Notes under the pieces: generated by a model
Seen by the model: the letters and a program-made list of their open reading frames with translations, nothing else
Told to the model about the DNA's origin: nothing
Databases searched by the model: none
In this document: positions 9,084 to 18,381 of the stretch, piece by piece
Numbering within the stretch: position 1 is the stretch's first letter
Layout of the letters: every line of letters begins with the position of its first letter
Assembly: GCA_964406035.1 (NCBI GenBank)
Contig: CAYOQB010000002.1
Coordinates: 1 to 64,000, forward strand
From: JAIEPW01 sp964406035
GTDB lineage: Bacteria > Acidobacteriota > Terriglobia > Bryobacterales > Bryobacteraceae
Direction of reading: 5' to 3'
DNA length: 64,000 nt
Program-made: the position numbers and the translations under genes

Positions 9084-12000
9084 ATGTCGCAACGGCCATT
9101 CGTCCATCTTCACTGCCACACCGATTACTCGCTGCTTGACGGGGCGTGCGAGATCTCGCAGCTCATGGACCTGGCGGCGGAGCAGCAGCAGCCCGCGATC
9201 GCCATGACCGATCACGGCAACCTCTTCGGCGCGGTGGAGTTCTACAACGCGGCCAAGGACAAGGGCGTACATCCGGTGATCGGCTGCGAACTGTACATCA
9301 GCCAGCAGAGCTACTCCGTCAAGAACGACACCAACCCTTACAACCACCTGGTGGTTCTGTGCGAGAACCAGGAGGGCTACCGCAACCTGATCCAACTGGT
9401 GTCCACCGGATACCTGGACGGCTTCTACTACAAGCCCCGGATCGACAAGGATCTGCTGGCGCGGCACTCCAAGGGCCTGATCGCCTTCTCCGCCTGCCTG
9501 CGTGGCGACATCAACGAGGCCCTGCGGGACAGCCGGGAGGAGGAAGCGCGGCGGCTGGCCGGCGAGTACTCGGACATTTTCGGGCCAGGCAACTTCTTCC
9601 TCGAAATGCAGGATCATAGCCTTCAGTGGGATGCTCCGGTGATGCGCGGCGTGCGCAAGCTCGCCTCCCAGACCGGACTACCGCTGGTGGTTACCAACGA
9701 CGCGCACTACATGCGCCACAGCGACGCCCGGGCGCACGAGATCCTGCTGTGCATCCAGACCGGCAAGACCATGGCGCTGCCGCGCGAGCAGCGCATGCAC
9801 TTCTCCACCGACGAGTTCTATCTGAAAACCCGGGCGGAGATGGAGAAGCTGTTCGGCGACACTCCGGAGGCCCTGGACCGCACCTGGGAGATCGCGCAGC
9901 GCTGCCAGTTGAAGCTGGAGAAGGTGAAGGACCCCTTCCCGGACTTCGCGGTTCCCGAGGAGCACGACATCCACAGCTACTTCGAGTTCGTCGCCAAGAC
10001 GGGCTTCGAGAAGCGCCGCGAGCGTCTGGAACTGCTGCGGCAGCAGGGCCGGCTGAAGCACGACATCCCGGAGTATTACGAGCGGCTGCGGAAGGAAATC
10101 GGGATCATCCAGCAGATGAATTTCTCGGGCTACTTCCTCATCGTCTGGGATTTCATCCGCTTCGCCAAGCAGAAGGGCATTCCGGTGGGTCCGGGCCGCG
10201 GTTCCGCCGCCGGATCGCTGGTCAGCTACGCGATGGAAATCACCGACATCGATCCGCTCGAGTACGGGCTGCTGTTCGAGCGGTTTTTGAATCCGGAGCG
10301 CGTGTCCATGCCCGATATCGACATCGACTTCTGCACCCGCGGCCGCGCTGAAGTGATCCAGTACGTCACCGAGAAATACGGGCGGGAGAAGGTGGCGCAG
10401 ATCATCACCTTCGGCACGCTGGGCGCCCGCGCCGCCATCAAGGACGTGGGCCGCGCGCTGAACCTGGAATTCGGCGAGGTGGAAAAGCTGACCAAGCTGA
10501 TTCCCACTCAACCGCTGAACATCAAGCTGAAGGACGCGATCGCGGCGGAGCCCGGCCTGGAGGAAAGCGCGCGCAAGGACCAGAGGGTGAAGGACGTCCT
10601 GCAGATCGCGCAGCGGCTGGAGGGCATGGCTCGCAACGCCAGCGTCCATGCCGCCGGCGTGGTGATCTCGCCGCTCCCGCTGAAGGAACTGGTCCCGCTT
10701 TACAAGACGAACAAGGATGAAATCGTCACCCAGTACGACATGGTGGGTCTGGAGAAGCTGTCGCTTCTCAAGATGGACTTCCTGGGTCTGACAACGCTGA
10801 CCATCATCGCCGACGCCCTGAAGCTGATCGAGAAGCATCGGGGTAAGGCCCTGACCATCGACGATATTCCCATCACGGACAAGGAGACGTTCGAGCGCAT
10901 CTTCCACCGCGCCTACACGAGCGGCGTGTTCCAGTTCGAATCGGCCGGCATGCGCGATATTCTCCGCCGCTACCAGCCGGACCGGGTGGAGGATCTGATC
11001 GCGCTCAACGCGCTCTATCGCCCCGGTCCCATGGACATGATCGATGACTTCATCGACCGCAAGCACGGCCGCAAGGAAGTCGCCTACGATCTGCCGGAGA
11101 TGAAGGAAATCCTGGAAGAGACCTTCGGGGTAATGGTCTACCAGGAGCAGGTGATGCAGATCTCGAACAAGCTGGCGGGCTACTCGCTGGGGGACGCCGA
11201 TCTGCTGCGCCGTGCGATGGGCAAGAAGAAAGCCGATGAAATGGCGCAGCAGCGGGAGCGCTTCATTGAAGGCGCGCGCAAGCTGGGCTTCCCGCAGAAG
11301 AAGATCGAGAAGATTTTCGACCTGATGGCGAAGTTCGCCGGATATGGCTTCAATAAGTCGCATTCGGCGGCTTACGCCTACCTGGCGTATGTCACCGCCT
11401 ACCTGAAGGCTCACTACCCGGTGGAGTTCATGAGCGCGCTGCTCACCTCGGAAACGGGCAACACCGCCAAGGTGGTGAAGTACATCAACGAATGCCGGGA
11501 CATGGGCATCAAGGTGCTGCCGCCGGACGTAAATTCCTCCGACATGAGCTTCACGCCGTCGGGCGAGGCGATCCGTTTCGGCCTGGGCGCGATCAAGAAC
11601 GTCGGCGGCAACGCGGTGGAGTCCATTGTGGGGGCGCGCGCCGACGGCGGCCTGTTCCGCAACATTTTCGAATTTTGCGAGCGTGTCGATCTGCAGGCGG
11701 TGAATCGCCGCATGATCGAGAGCTTCATCAAGGCCGGCGCGATGGATTCGCTCGAAGGCACCCGCGCGCAGCAGTTCGCCGTCGTGGAAAGCGCCATGGA
11801 AGCCGGGATGCGCGCTCAAAAGGACAAGATCAGCGGGCAGGGCGGCCTGTTCGGCGAACTGATGGCGGAGCAGCCTGAATCCGGACGCCAGTTGCCGCGC
11901 GTGAACGACTGGACCGAGCACGAAAAGCTCGCGGCCGAAAAGGAAATGACTGGTTTCTACGTCACCGGGCATCCGCTGGATCAGTACGCGGACAAGGTGT

Positions 12001-12554
12001 CGGAACTCGCCACCCACTTCTCCGATTCGCTGGAAGGCCTCGACAAGGGCGTCGAGGTGAAACTCTGCGCCATCCTCACCGGCGTGCAGCGTCGCCGCAA
12101 CAAGGAAGGCAAGCCGTGGGCCGCCATGACCCTGGAGGATCGCAACGGCGCCCTCGAGGCGATGTTGTTCACCACCAACTTCGAGCGGCTGCAGAATGAA
12201 TTGGTGGAAGACCGCGCGGCGCTGGTGCGGGCGCAGGTGCTTCCCGAGGAGGGTGGTCCACCCAAGCTGTCGATTCAGGACATCGTGCCGCTGGAGCTGG
12301 CCCGCGTGAACCTGCCCTCGCTGATCTCCATTCGAATCCGGCTGGGCGCCAACGGCTCCGGGGACAAGGCGCAAGAGCTGCAGAGCCTGTTCTCGCGCAA
12401 GCCGGGCGATGCCGGCGTCCGCCTCCGGCTGGAAAAGTCGCGCGACTTCTCGCTGATCCTGGATGTCCCCGCCAAGGTGCGCCCGGATAAGGAATTCCGC
12501 GCCGAAGTGGCGCGCATCTGCGGCGCGGAAGCGATGGAAATCCTAGCGGGCTGA
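9084..12554 (+). CDS. dnaE: DNA polymerase III subunit alpha
   Basis: A 1,156-residue replicative polymerase subunit, normal length for DnaE1. An N-terminal PHP domain is present with HLHCHTDYSLLDG, MTDHGNLFG, GCELYI and VVTNDAHYMRHSD. The polymerase active site follows (GPGRGSAAGSLVSY, then PDIDIDF with the catalytic aspartates), with KMDFLGLTTLT, LNALYRPGPM and FNKSHSAAYAYLAY further on. A QGGLF pentapeptide near residue 919 fits the internal sliding-clamp-binding site, and an OB-fold lies after it. ATG 9084 is preferred over an in-frame GTG 9 nt earlier because family members start right before FVHLH. The 3' end overlaps the convergent S41 peptidase gene by 12 nt. Confidence 0.97.
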   Translation: MSQRPFVHLHCHTDYSLLDGACEISQLMDLAAEQQQPAIAMTDHGNLFGAVEFYNAAKDKGVHPVIGCELYISQQSYSVKNDTNPYNHLVVLCENQEGYRNLIQLVSTGYLDGFYYKPRIDKDLLARHSKGLIAFSACLRGDINEALRDSREEEARRLAGEYSDIFGPGNFFLEMQDHSLQWDAPVMRGVRKLASQTGLPLVVTNDAHYMRHSDARAHEILLCIQTGKTMALPREQRMHFSTDEFYLKTRAEMEKLFGDTPEALDRTWEIAQRCQLKLEKVKDPFPDFAVPEEHDIHSYFEFVAKTGFEKRRERLELLRQQGRLKHDIPEYYERLRKEIGIIQQMNFSGYFLIVWDFIRFAKQKGIPVGPGRGSAAGSLVSYAMEITDIDPLEYGLLFERFLNPERVSMPDIDIDFCTRGRAEVIQYVTEKYGREKVAQIITFGTLGARAAIKDVGRALNLEFGEVEKLTKLIPTQPLNIKLKDAIAAEPGLEESARKDQRVKDVLQIAQRLEGMARNASVHAAGVVISPLPLKELVPLYKTNKDEIVTQYDMVGLEKLSLLKMDFLGLTTLTIIADALKLIEKHRGKALTIDDIPITDKETFERIFHRAYTSGVFQFESAGMRDILRRYQPDRVEDLIALNALYRPGPMDMIDDFIDRKHGRKEVAYDLPEMKEILEETFGVMVYQEQVMQISNKLAGYSLGDADLLRRAMGKKKADEMAQQRERFIEGARKLGFPQKKIEKIFDLMAKFAGYGFNKSHSAAYAYLAYVTAYLKAHYPVEFMSALLTSETGNTAKVVKYINECRDMGIKVLPPDVNSSDMSFTPSGEAIRFGLGAIKNVGGNAVESIVGARADGGLFRNIFEFCERVDLQAVNRRMIESFIKAGAMDSLEGTRAQQFAVVESAMEAGMRAQKDKISGQGGLFGELMAEQPESGRQLPRVNDWTEHEKLAAEKEMTGFYVTGHPLDQYADKVSELATHFSDSLEGLDKGVEVKLCAILTGVQRRRNKEGKPWAAMTLEDRNGALEAMLFTTNFERLQNELVEDRAALVRAQVLPEEGGPPKLSIQDIVPLELARVNLPSLISIRIRLGANGSGDKAQELQSLFSRKPGDAGVRLRLEKSRDFSLILDVPAKVRPDKEFRAEVARICGAEAMEILAG

Positions 12555-13790
12555 AGCCGCGGCCGCCTTGCCCCGCGCGTCAACCGCTTCCAGCCAGGGA
12601 TCGCGCCCGGCGATGAGATCCTGGCGGCGGTAGCGGATGGCCACGTTCGGCGTGACGCCACGCCGCTCCAGGGCGACACCGCCGGCGTCCTCGTAGTTGG
12701 CGATCACGTATTGCAGCACCCCGCCGGTCGGCAGCGGCGTCACCACGGAGGGCAGCACCGCGCCCGCGGTCTGGGTCCCGATCACCAGGGCTCCGCGGTT
12801 GGTCTGCATGCCCCGGGCGAAGATCTCCGCCGTGCTCCCGGTCCACTCGTCCACCAGAACAAACACCCGGCCGGCGTACGCCCGATCGCCGGTCCCCGGA
12901 TAAGACTGCGGCTGCTCGGAGCCGCGGAATTTCATCACACCCAGCGAGCCCGGTCCGGCGATCAGCATGTTGGCCAGCGCCGGCGCCAGTTGCCCCGCGC
13001 CGCCGCGATTGCCGCGCAGGTCGATGACCAGTTCGGAGGTGTCGCTCAGTTCGCTGATCGCCTGCCGGAATTTCGCGGCCAGATCGCCGGAGAAAACGTT
13101 CCAGCGGATGTATCCCCGCGCCGGGCTCAGCCGCCGGAATTCGAAGGACAGCGTCAGCGGGGCGCGGGGCCGGCGCGGGATCACCAGCGTGCGCGTCTCG
13201 CCCGCCTCGTCCCGAGCCTCGATTTCCACCGAGGAATCCAGCGGGCCGTCCAGCTTCTCCGCCGCCGCCCTGCTGATCTCCAGCTCATCCCGCAGGGCGA
13301 ATCCGGTCTTGCCCGCGCGATCCGTGGCCCAGATCTCGCGCGGCTCCCGGCCGCCGATGCGGCGGATCACCCAGCCGCGCTTGACCCCCGCCGCTTCGGC
13401 GTTGGAGCCGCGTCCCACCCCGATCACCAGCAGCTCGTTCTCGATCCAGCGCGAATCGATGCCGACCGTGGCGGGCGGCGGCGCGTTGGGAAGCAGCAGC
13501 CCGTCCACACGATGCACTTTCTCGGGCGGCGCGACCCGGAAGTGCGAAACGCCCAATTCCTGGGTCATCGCGTTCAACAGATCATGGAACGCGGCGCTTT
13601 CTTCCGTTTGCGGAACCTTCGGCTCATATTGGCCGCGAATTGCCTTCCAGTCGCGGCCATTGAACGTGCGGTCGTAGTAGGTTCGGTCGATGGTCCGCCA
13701 CACCGTGTCAAACGTCTCCATCCGGATGTTCTCCGGAATGGGCGCGGCGAAGGCCGCCGCCGCGATCAGGGAAAGAAAGCGGCGTCTCAT
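12543..13790 (-). CDS. S41-family peptidase with PDZ domain, atypical catalytic centre
   Basis: A 415-residue exported protein (MRRRFLSLIAAAAFAAP leader). Residues ~25-80 form the helical N-terminal S41 domain, ~105-205 contain a PDZ-like domain (VGRGSNAEAAGVKRGWVIRRI), and ~215-395 the S41 core (YIRWNVFSG, LVIDLRGNRGGAGQL, VDEWTGSTAEIFARG, GALVIGTQTAGAVL). Ser319 in GSTAE fits the nucleophile. The Lys that C-terminal processing peptidases place in TFGKG is replaced by Ala in QTAGAV, so it resembles the tricorn/IRBP-like branch more than CtpA. Its start overlaps the upstream metallophosphoesterase stop (ATGA), making it the last gene of the hem cluster. The substrate is unknown. Confidence 0.88.
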   Translation of the reverse strand: MRRRFLSLIAAAAFAAPIPENIRMETFDTVWRTIDRTYYDRTFNGRDWKAIRGQYEPKVPQTEESAAFHDLLNAMTQELGVSHFRVAPPEKVHRVDGLLLPNAPPPATVGIDSRWIENELLVIGVGRGSNAEAAGVKRGWVIRRIGGREPREIWATDRAGKTGFALRDELEISRAAAEKLDGPLDSSVEIEARDEAGETRTLVIPRRPRAPLTLSFEFRRLSPARGYIRWNVFSGDLAAKFRQAISELSDTSELVIDLRGNRGGAGQLAPALANMLIAGPGSLGVMKFRGSEQPQSYPGTGDRAYAGRVFVLVDEWTGSTAEIFARGMQTNRGALVIGTQTAGAVLPSVVTPLPTGGVLQYVIANYEDAGGVALERRGVTPNVAIRYRRQDLIAGRDPWLEAVDARGKAAAASAR

Positions 13791-14527
13791 AACCCTTGCG
13801 CCAGCCGGTCCGCCAGCAACGGAGGCAGGCCGGCCTCCAGGATTGCCTGCTGCGCCCCGCGGATATCGTACGCCACCCGGCGGAACGCGACATAGCGGCG
13901 ATCCGAGTCGTAAATCGCGTAGCCGCAGCGCGGGTCGCCGTCGCGCGGCTGGCCCACCGAGCCAGGATTGATCAGATACGCGCGATCCGGCTCGATCTCC
14001 AGATCCGCGCCGCTCGATTGCGGAGGTACTTTCGGAATTCGTTTCACGCCGCTTCTATGGACGAGGAACCCCCCTTGAACGTGAGTGTGCCCGAAGAAAG
14101 TAACCAGGGCGTTCAGGAAAGGCGCGTTATGCGCGGCATCCTGGATCGAGATCAGATACTCGTCTTCGTCCGACGGCGAGCCATGCAGAATTTCGAAGTC
14201 CTGCACGCGGAGCGGCCCCTTGGGCAGGTTGTACAGGTACTGAACGCTTTCGGCGCCCAGAATCTCGCGCGTCCACAGCGCGGAGGTGCGGGCCACCGGA
14301 TTGAACCATTCCAGATCGTCCAGACCCGCGGCGGCTTTGTCGTGATTGCCGCGGCAGATGGTCTTGACATTCGCCCGCGTCCAGTCCAACACGTACTTGG
14401 GATCGCCGCCGTAGCCGACGATGTCGCCCAGGCAGAGGATCTCCTCGTACTTGCCCGCGGCGTCGGCGAGCGCCGCTTCCAGTCCCTGGCGGTTGCCGTG
14501 GATATCGCTGAGAATCAGGTAGCGCAC
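13787..14527 (-). CDS. Metallophosphoesterase, YfcE/MJ0936-like
   Basis: A 246-residue cytosolic calcineurin-like phosphoesterase. The five metal-binding blocks are visible: LSDIHGN near the N-terminus, GDIVGYG, CRGNHD, an ILHGSPSD histidine, and FFGHTHVQG. This arrangement with two metals is typical of small phosphodiesterases acting on nucleotides or phosphodiesters; the substrate cannot be read from sequence. It overlaps the larger metallophosphoesterase upstream by 13 nt and the S41 peptidase downstream by 4 nt, so the three are likely translated from one transcript with hemE and hemG. Confidence 0.9.
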   Translation of the reverse strand: MRYLILSDIHGNRQGLEAALADAAGKYEEILCLGDIVGYGGDPKYVLDWTRANVKTICRGNHDKAAAGLDDLEWFNPVARTSALWTREILGAESVQYLYNLPKGPLRVQDFEILHGSPSDEDEYLISIQDAAHNAPFLNALVTFFGHTHVQGGFLVHRSGVKRIPKVPPQSSGADLEIEPDRAYLINPGSVGQPRDGDPRCGYAIYDSDRRYVAFRRVAYDIRGAQQAILEAGLPPLLADRLAQGL

Positions 14528-15666
14528 AGGCGTAGGAGAGCCACCTCCGGAGGCGCGCCGGCCCGGATCGGCACCCCGATCGTTCCGATTCCGCGGTTCA
14601 CGAAAGCGAATCTGCCCGCCTGCTGGTAAAGTCCATCGACGTACGGCGTGAAGAAACGGGCGACGTTCAGATCCTGGCGCAGAATCTCAAAGTTGACCTG
14701 CCCGCCGTGGGTGTGGCCCGCCACCGTGAGGTCGAAGCCTTGCGCGGCGGCCGTGGGGAACACGTCGGGGTTGTGCGACAGCAGAATATTCGGCACGCCG
14801 GGCAATACCAGCGGCTGCGTGCGCTGCAGGTACTTCCTCCAGCGCGGCTGATAGTCCACGCCCGCGATGCGGACGTCCTTGCCGTTATAAGAAACCGTCA
14901 CCGCCTGATTGCGCAGGTAGCGCAACCCGAAGGCAGCCCCAGCGGCGGTGACGTAATCCTCCGCATCGGCATAAATCTCGTGGTTGCCGTGACAGCCGAA
15001 CAGGCCCAGCGCTACTTTGAGGCGCCGCAGTTCGTTCAGGCATTGATCCAGGGGATCGCCGGCGCTGGAGATCAGGTCTCCGGTTACGAAGCCTAGGTCC
15101 GCCTTGGTCTCATTGGCGAGGCCGACGGCGCGCGCCAGCTCGGCGCGGGAGAGAAACTCGCCCAGGTGGATGTCGCTGAGCTGCACGATCCGCAAGCCAT
15201 GCAACTCGCGCGGCAGATTCGGAATCGCGATGTCGGCCTCGCGCAGATCCAGGCGGCTGCGGCCGATCAGCAATCCGTAGCCAACCGCGGCCGCGGGCGT
15301 CGCGTACAGGACGCTTCCGGCCGCGTGGAGAAAGCGGCGGCGCCGAGGGTCGGGCAGCTCGGATGTCCGCAGCCGCCGCGCCACCGGATGTACCACCGAG
15401 TAGGCCAGCACCAGCGCGGAGATCATCAGGCCCGCGGCGCGGATCCATTCCGCGGCGGGCGAATTCACCCATTCGCGGACCTGCGCCGAGCGCAGCAGGA
15501 ACCCGCACGCGCACACGGCGGCGAGCAGCCCAGCCATCGTTACCTCGCGCCACGGCCGCTGTCCGGGCGCGGACCCGCGCCAAACCCGCCACAACCAGAA
15601 GGCGATCAGCAGAAGGACCGCGACCAACACCACAAATTCCGGAATGTGCCGGGAGGAAAAAGGCAT
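14515..15666 (-). CDS. Membrane-anchored metallophosphoesterase, YkuE/YaeI-like
   Basis: A 383-residue protein with three N-terminal hydrophobic segments (about 8-25, 43-58 and 75-95). An RRRRFLHAAGS stretch resembling a twin-arginine motif before another hydrophobic segment follows, then a calcineurin-like domain: VQLSDIHLGEF, FVTGDLISS, GCHGNHEIY, LLSHNPDVFP and VAGHTHGGQV. YkuE/YaeI-type enzymes have this layout and act at or outside the membrane on lipid or nucleotide phosphoesters. ATG 15666 is chosen; an in-frame GTG lies at 15678. It begins about 20 nt after the hemG stop and overlaps the next phosphoesterase gene. Substrate unknown. Confidence 0.9.
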   Translation of the reverse strand: MPFSSRHIPEFVVLVAVLLLIAFWLWRVWRGSAPGQRPWREVTMAGLLAAVCACGFLLRSAQVREWVNSPAAEWIRAAGLMISALVLAYSVVHPVARRLRTSELPDPRRRRFLHAAGSVLYATPAAAVGYGLLIGRSRLDLREADIAIPNLPRELHGLRIVQLSDIHLGEFLSRAELARAVGLANETKADLGFVTGDLISSAGDPLDQCLNELRRLKVALGLFGCHGNHEIYADAEDYVTAAGAAFGLRYLRNQAVTVSYNGKDVRIAGVDYQPRWRKYLQRTQPLVLPGVPNILLSHNPDVFPTAAAQGFDLTVAGHTHGGQVNFEILRQDLNVARFFTPYVDGLYQQAGRFAFVNRGIGTIGVPIRAGAPPEVALLRLCAT

Positions 15667-15685
15667 GACCACAGCCACTTTTATC

Positions 15686-17038
15686 TTAACTTGCGGTCCT
15701 TTCCGTCTCGTCGCGAATAGCGGCGCGAGCCAGGCGAATGCTATCCGGGATGCCGATGCCGTGGTAGGCGTTGCCGATGATCCGCAGACCGGGGATCGCG
15801 GCGGCGCGGTCCTCGATCGCCTTCACCCGCGCCGCGTGCCCGATGGTGTATTGCGGCATGGATCGGGGCCAGCGGCCGATCATCGCGTCCAGGGGTTCGG
15901 CCGTGACGCCCATGAATTTACGCAGTTCGGCGCGCGCGATCGCCACCAATGCGTCGTCGCTCTCCTCCAGAACGGCCTCTTCCCCCTTGCCGCCGAAGAA
16001 GACCCGCACCGCCACCCGGTCCTGGGGGACGCGATGATCCCACTTGGTGCCGATCCAGGTGGCCGCCATGATGTGATCGCGCTCCTTCTTGGGCACCAGA
16101 AATCCGAATCCGTTGGTGGGTCCGTTGAACTGCTCGCGGCGATAGACCAGCGCCAGGGTCAGCGATGGCGTGTACGGGATCTCCAGGAGCAGGCGCGCGA
16201 GTTCGGGATCGACGCCGCCCAGAAGCGTTCCGGCAGCCCAGGCCGGAACGGCGAGGATCACGCGCGAAGTCTCCATCCAAGCGCCACCCGCGCGAACACG
16301 AAAGCCGGACTCTGTCCGTTCCAGAGCGTCGGCGCGGTGATGGACGATGTGATCTCCCACTCGCGCTGCGAGTGTGTCGATCAGCTCGCCGAGCCCGCCC
16401 TGCAGACTTTGGAAGATGGACCCCTGCGGCGCGGGACGGCGCTCCTGCTCCAGCCCGCGAATCAGGCTGCCGTGCTTGCGCTCCAGTTCGACGAACTGCG
16501 GAAAAACGCTGCTGGCACTAAGCTCGGCGGGGTCTCCGCCATAGACTCCCGCCAGCAGCGGCTCGGCCAGGTAGTCGAGCGCTTCGGTTCCGAAGTGATC
16601 CCGGATGAAACTGGCGACGCTTCGTTCGGGAACGCCGGCGGGCTTCCAGTCGAGATCGGCCAGGATCGCCTGTTTGCCAGCGTCGGTGAGGAGTTCGGAG
16701 TCGCGCAGCGCGGCGAGATCCGTGGGAACCATCAGGTTCAAGCCGCGCGGCATCGGGATCAGCCGCCCGCCCCGCCAGATGTAGGTGACCCGCGCGTGGT
16801 CATTGGAGCCCATCAGGCGTTCGCCCAGGCCAAGCTCGCGAACCAACTCCACCGCGGCGGGCTTGGTGGAGAGGAAGCTTTCCGGACCTGCTTCCAGCCG
16901 GCAGCCCGCGAAATCGCGGGTCTCGATTAGCCCTCCGGCGCGCGGTTGCGCCTCCAGCAGGCGAAAAGGCACGCCCGACCGTGCGAGGTCATAGGCAGCC
17001 GTGAGTCCGGAAATGCCGCCGCCGATGATGAGAACCAA
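15686..17038 (-). CDS. hemG: Protoporphyrinogen oxidase, oxygen-dependent (HemY type)
   Basis: A 450-residue FAD enzyme converting protoporphyrinogen IX to protoporphyrin IX, the penultimate heme step. The N-terminus has the dinucleotide-binding IIGGGISGLTAAYDL, then LEAQPRAGGLIET and the characteristic EAGPESFLSTKP segment. YLAEPLLAGVYGGDPAELSA and a C-terminal GNAYHGIGIPDSIR, the second FAD-contacting block, complete the family pattern. Length fits. It lies 9 nt downstream of hemE on the same strand, which supports a heme-biosynthesis role. Some actinobacterial and firmicute homologues use coproporphyrinogen III instead; that choice cannot be settled from this window. Confidence 0.94.
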   Translation of the reverse strand: MVLIIGGGISGLTAAYDLARSGVPFRLLEAQPRAGGLIETRDFAGCRLEAGPESFLSTKPAAVELVRELGLGERLMGSNDHARVTYIWRGGRLIPMPRGLNLMVPTDLAALRDSELLTDAGKQAILADLDWKPAGVPERSVASFIRDHFGTEALDYLAEPLLAGVYGGDPAELSASSVFPQFVELERKHGSLIRGLEQERRPAPQGSIFQSLQGGLGELIDTLAARVGDHIVHHRADALERTESGFRVRAGGAWMETSRVILAVPAWAAGTLLGGVDPELARLLLEIPYTPSLTLALVYRREQFNGPTNGFGFLVPKKERDHIMAATWIGTKWDHRVPQDRVAVRVFFGGKGEEAVLEESDDALVAIARAELRKFMGVTAEPLDAMIGRWPRSMPQYTIGHAARVKAIEDRAAAIPGLRIIGNAYHGIGIPDSIRLARAAIRDETERTAS

Positions 17039-17047
17039 GTGGAAACC

Positions 17048-18085
17048 TTACGGCCGAAATTCGCGCACGATCTCGACCGCGGCCTTCACGTTCTCCACCG
17101 GAGTTTCCGGCAGAATTCCGTGGCCGAGATTGAAAATGTGGCCGGGACGCGCGCCGGTGCGCTTCAACAGCTCGTGGATGCGGGCTCGCAGTTCCGGCAG
17201 CGGCGCGAACAGAACCGCGGGGTCCAGGTTGCCCTGAATCGCCGAGCGGTAGGAAATGTCCATCCACGCCTGATCGATGTTGATGCGCCAGTCCACGCCC
17301 ATCACGTCGCCGCCCGCCGCGTGCAGCTCGCGGAAGAAGCCGGAACACCCGGTGCCGAAGTGAATCACCGGAACGCCGGAGGAGCGGACGCGGTCGATCA
17401 GCGCCCGGGAATAAGGCGCGACGTAGCGCACGTAATCGTCCGGACCGAGCGCGCCCACCCAGGAGTCGAAAACCTGAATCGCGCGCGCGCCGGAAGCCAC
17501 CTGCAGCACGGCGAAGGAGCCCAGCACGTCCACCAGCTTGCCCATCAGGCGGCGCCACAGCGTCTCATCGCGATACATCATCGCCTTGGTTCGGAGATAG
17601 TTGCGCGACGGCCCGCCTTCAATCATGTAGCTGGCGAGCGTAAACGGCGCGCCGACGAAACCGATCACGGGAACGCGGCCGGCCAGCGCGCGAACCACTT
17701 GCTGAATGGACTCGCCCACGTAGCCGAGGTCGTCCGTGTTGGAAATAGAGAGAGAATCGATATCGGAAGAGGTGCGTACCGGATTGTCGATCGCGGGACC
17801 TTCGCCGGCGACGAACTGAAGCTTCAGGCCCATGGGCTCCACCGGAAGCAGAAGGTCGGCGAAGATGATGGCGGCATCGACGTCCAGCACTTCGACGGGT
17901 TGCAGCGTGACTTGGGCCGCCAGATCGGGACGCTTACAGATCTCGAGCAAGCCGTGCTTGGCCCGGATCTCCCGGTATTGCTTCATATAGCGGCCGGCCT
18001 GGCGCATAAACCACACCGGACGGACGTCGGTGGGCCTGCGCCGGCAGGCATCCAGAAACCGGCTGCTCATTGGAGGTACACGCAT
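17048..18085 (-). CDS. hemE: Uroporphyrinogen decarboxylase
   Basis: A 345-residue enzyme converting uroporphyrinogen III to coproporphyrinogen III in the cytosol. It has the signature RPVWFMRQAGRYM near the N-terminus, AAIIFADLLLPVE with the substrate-binding Asp, GFVGAPFTLASYMIEGG, FDSWVGAL and FNLGHGILPETP. The frame is open upstream to 18280, but the family starts right before the SRFLDACRRRP region. ATG 18085 follows a GGGAGAG ribosome site at good spacing; a second ATG at 18070 lacks one. It is the first gene of the hemE-hemG-phosphoesterase-phosphoesterase-S41 cluster. Confidence 0.96.
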   Translation of the reverse strand: MRVPPMSSRFLDACRRRPTDVRPVWFMRQAGRYMKQYREIRAKHGLLEICKRPDLAAQVTLQPVEVLDVDAAIIFADLLLPVEPMGLKLQFVAGEGPAIDNPVRTSSDIDSLSISNTDDLGYVGESIQQVVRALAGRVPVIGFVGAPFTLASYMIEGGPSRNYLRTKAMMYRDETLWRRLMGKLVDVLGSFAVLQVASGARAIQVFDSWVGALGPDDYVRYVAPYSRALIDRVRSSGVPVIHFGTGCSGFFRELHAAGGDVMGVDWRINIDQAWMDISYRSAIQGNLDPAVLFAPLPELRARIHELLKRTGARPGHIFNLGHGILPETPVENVKAAVEIVREFRP

Positions 18086-18381
18086 CGCAACTCTCCCGTT
18101 CTTCCGGATTCGCCGCAGGCTTGTAGGTTGTTCAAAACACGAGCGCGCGAATCGCTCCAGAGGCGCAGCGGAGGGAAATCCCGCGCCGCTTCTTCGAGAG
18201 TAGCACAAGGGCGAAATGTGAGCGTAGTGTTTCGACCGTAAGCGATTGAGAAGATTGCAGATATTCCTTTGGTCCTGCAATACCGCCCTGGGGAGCGCCC
18301 GCCGGATCTCCGGAGTGTTCCCTAATCGACTCGACCAGCTCCACTTGACGAGAATCGATAAGAGGTTTATTGTTATTCGAT
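18086..18381. other. Divergent intergenic region, about 296 nt
   Basis: This gap separates hemE (reverse) from the DUF2975 gene (forward). An upstream extension of the hemE frame to 18280 and a long frame on the plus strand run through it, but neither shows recognisable protein features. It must hold both promoters. Only the forward one is suggested by sequence. Confidence 0.5.
18345..18373 (+). promoter_or_regulatory. Putative sigma-70 promoter of the DUF2975-XRE cluster
   Basis: TTGACG at 18345-18350 and TATTGT at 18368-18373 are separated by 17 nt. Transcription would begin close to the ATG at 18382, giving a leaderless or very short leader. The alternative TTG start at 18370 overlaps the -10 box, so promoter and TTG start are mutually exclusive readings. 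Confidence 0.4.

Noticed and set aside
9678..12374. 898-codon reverse frame
   Set aside because: It lies antisense to dnaE, whose protein is unmistakable; the reverse frame is His/Leu/Arg-rich and featureless.
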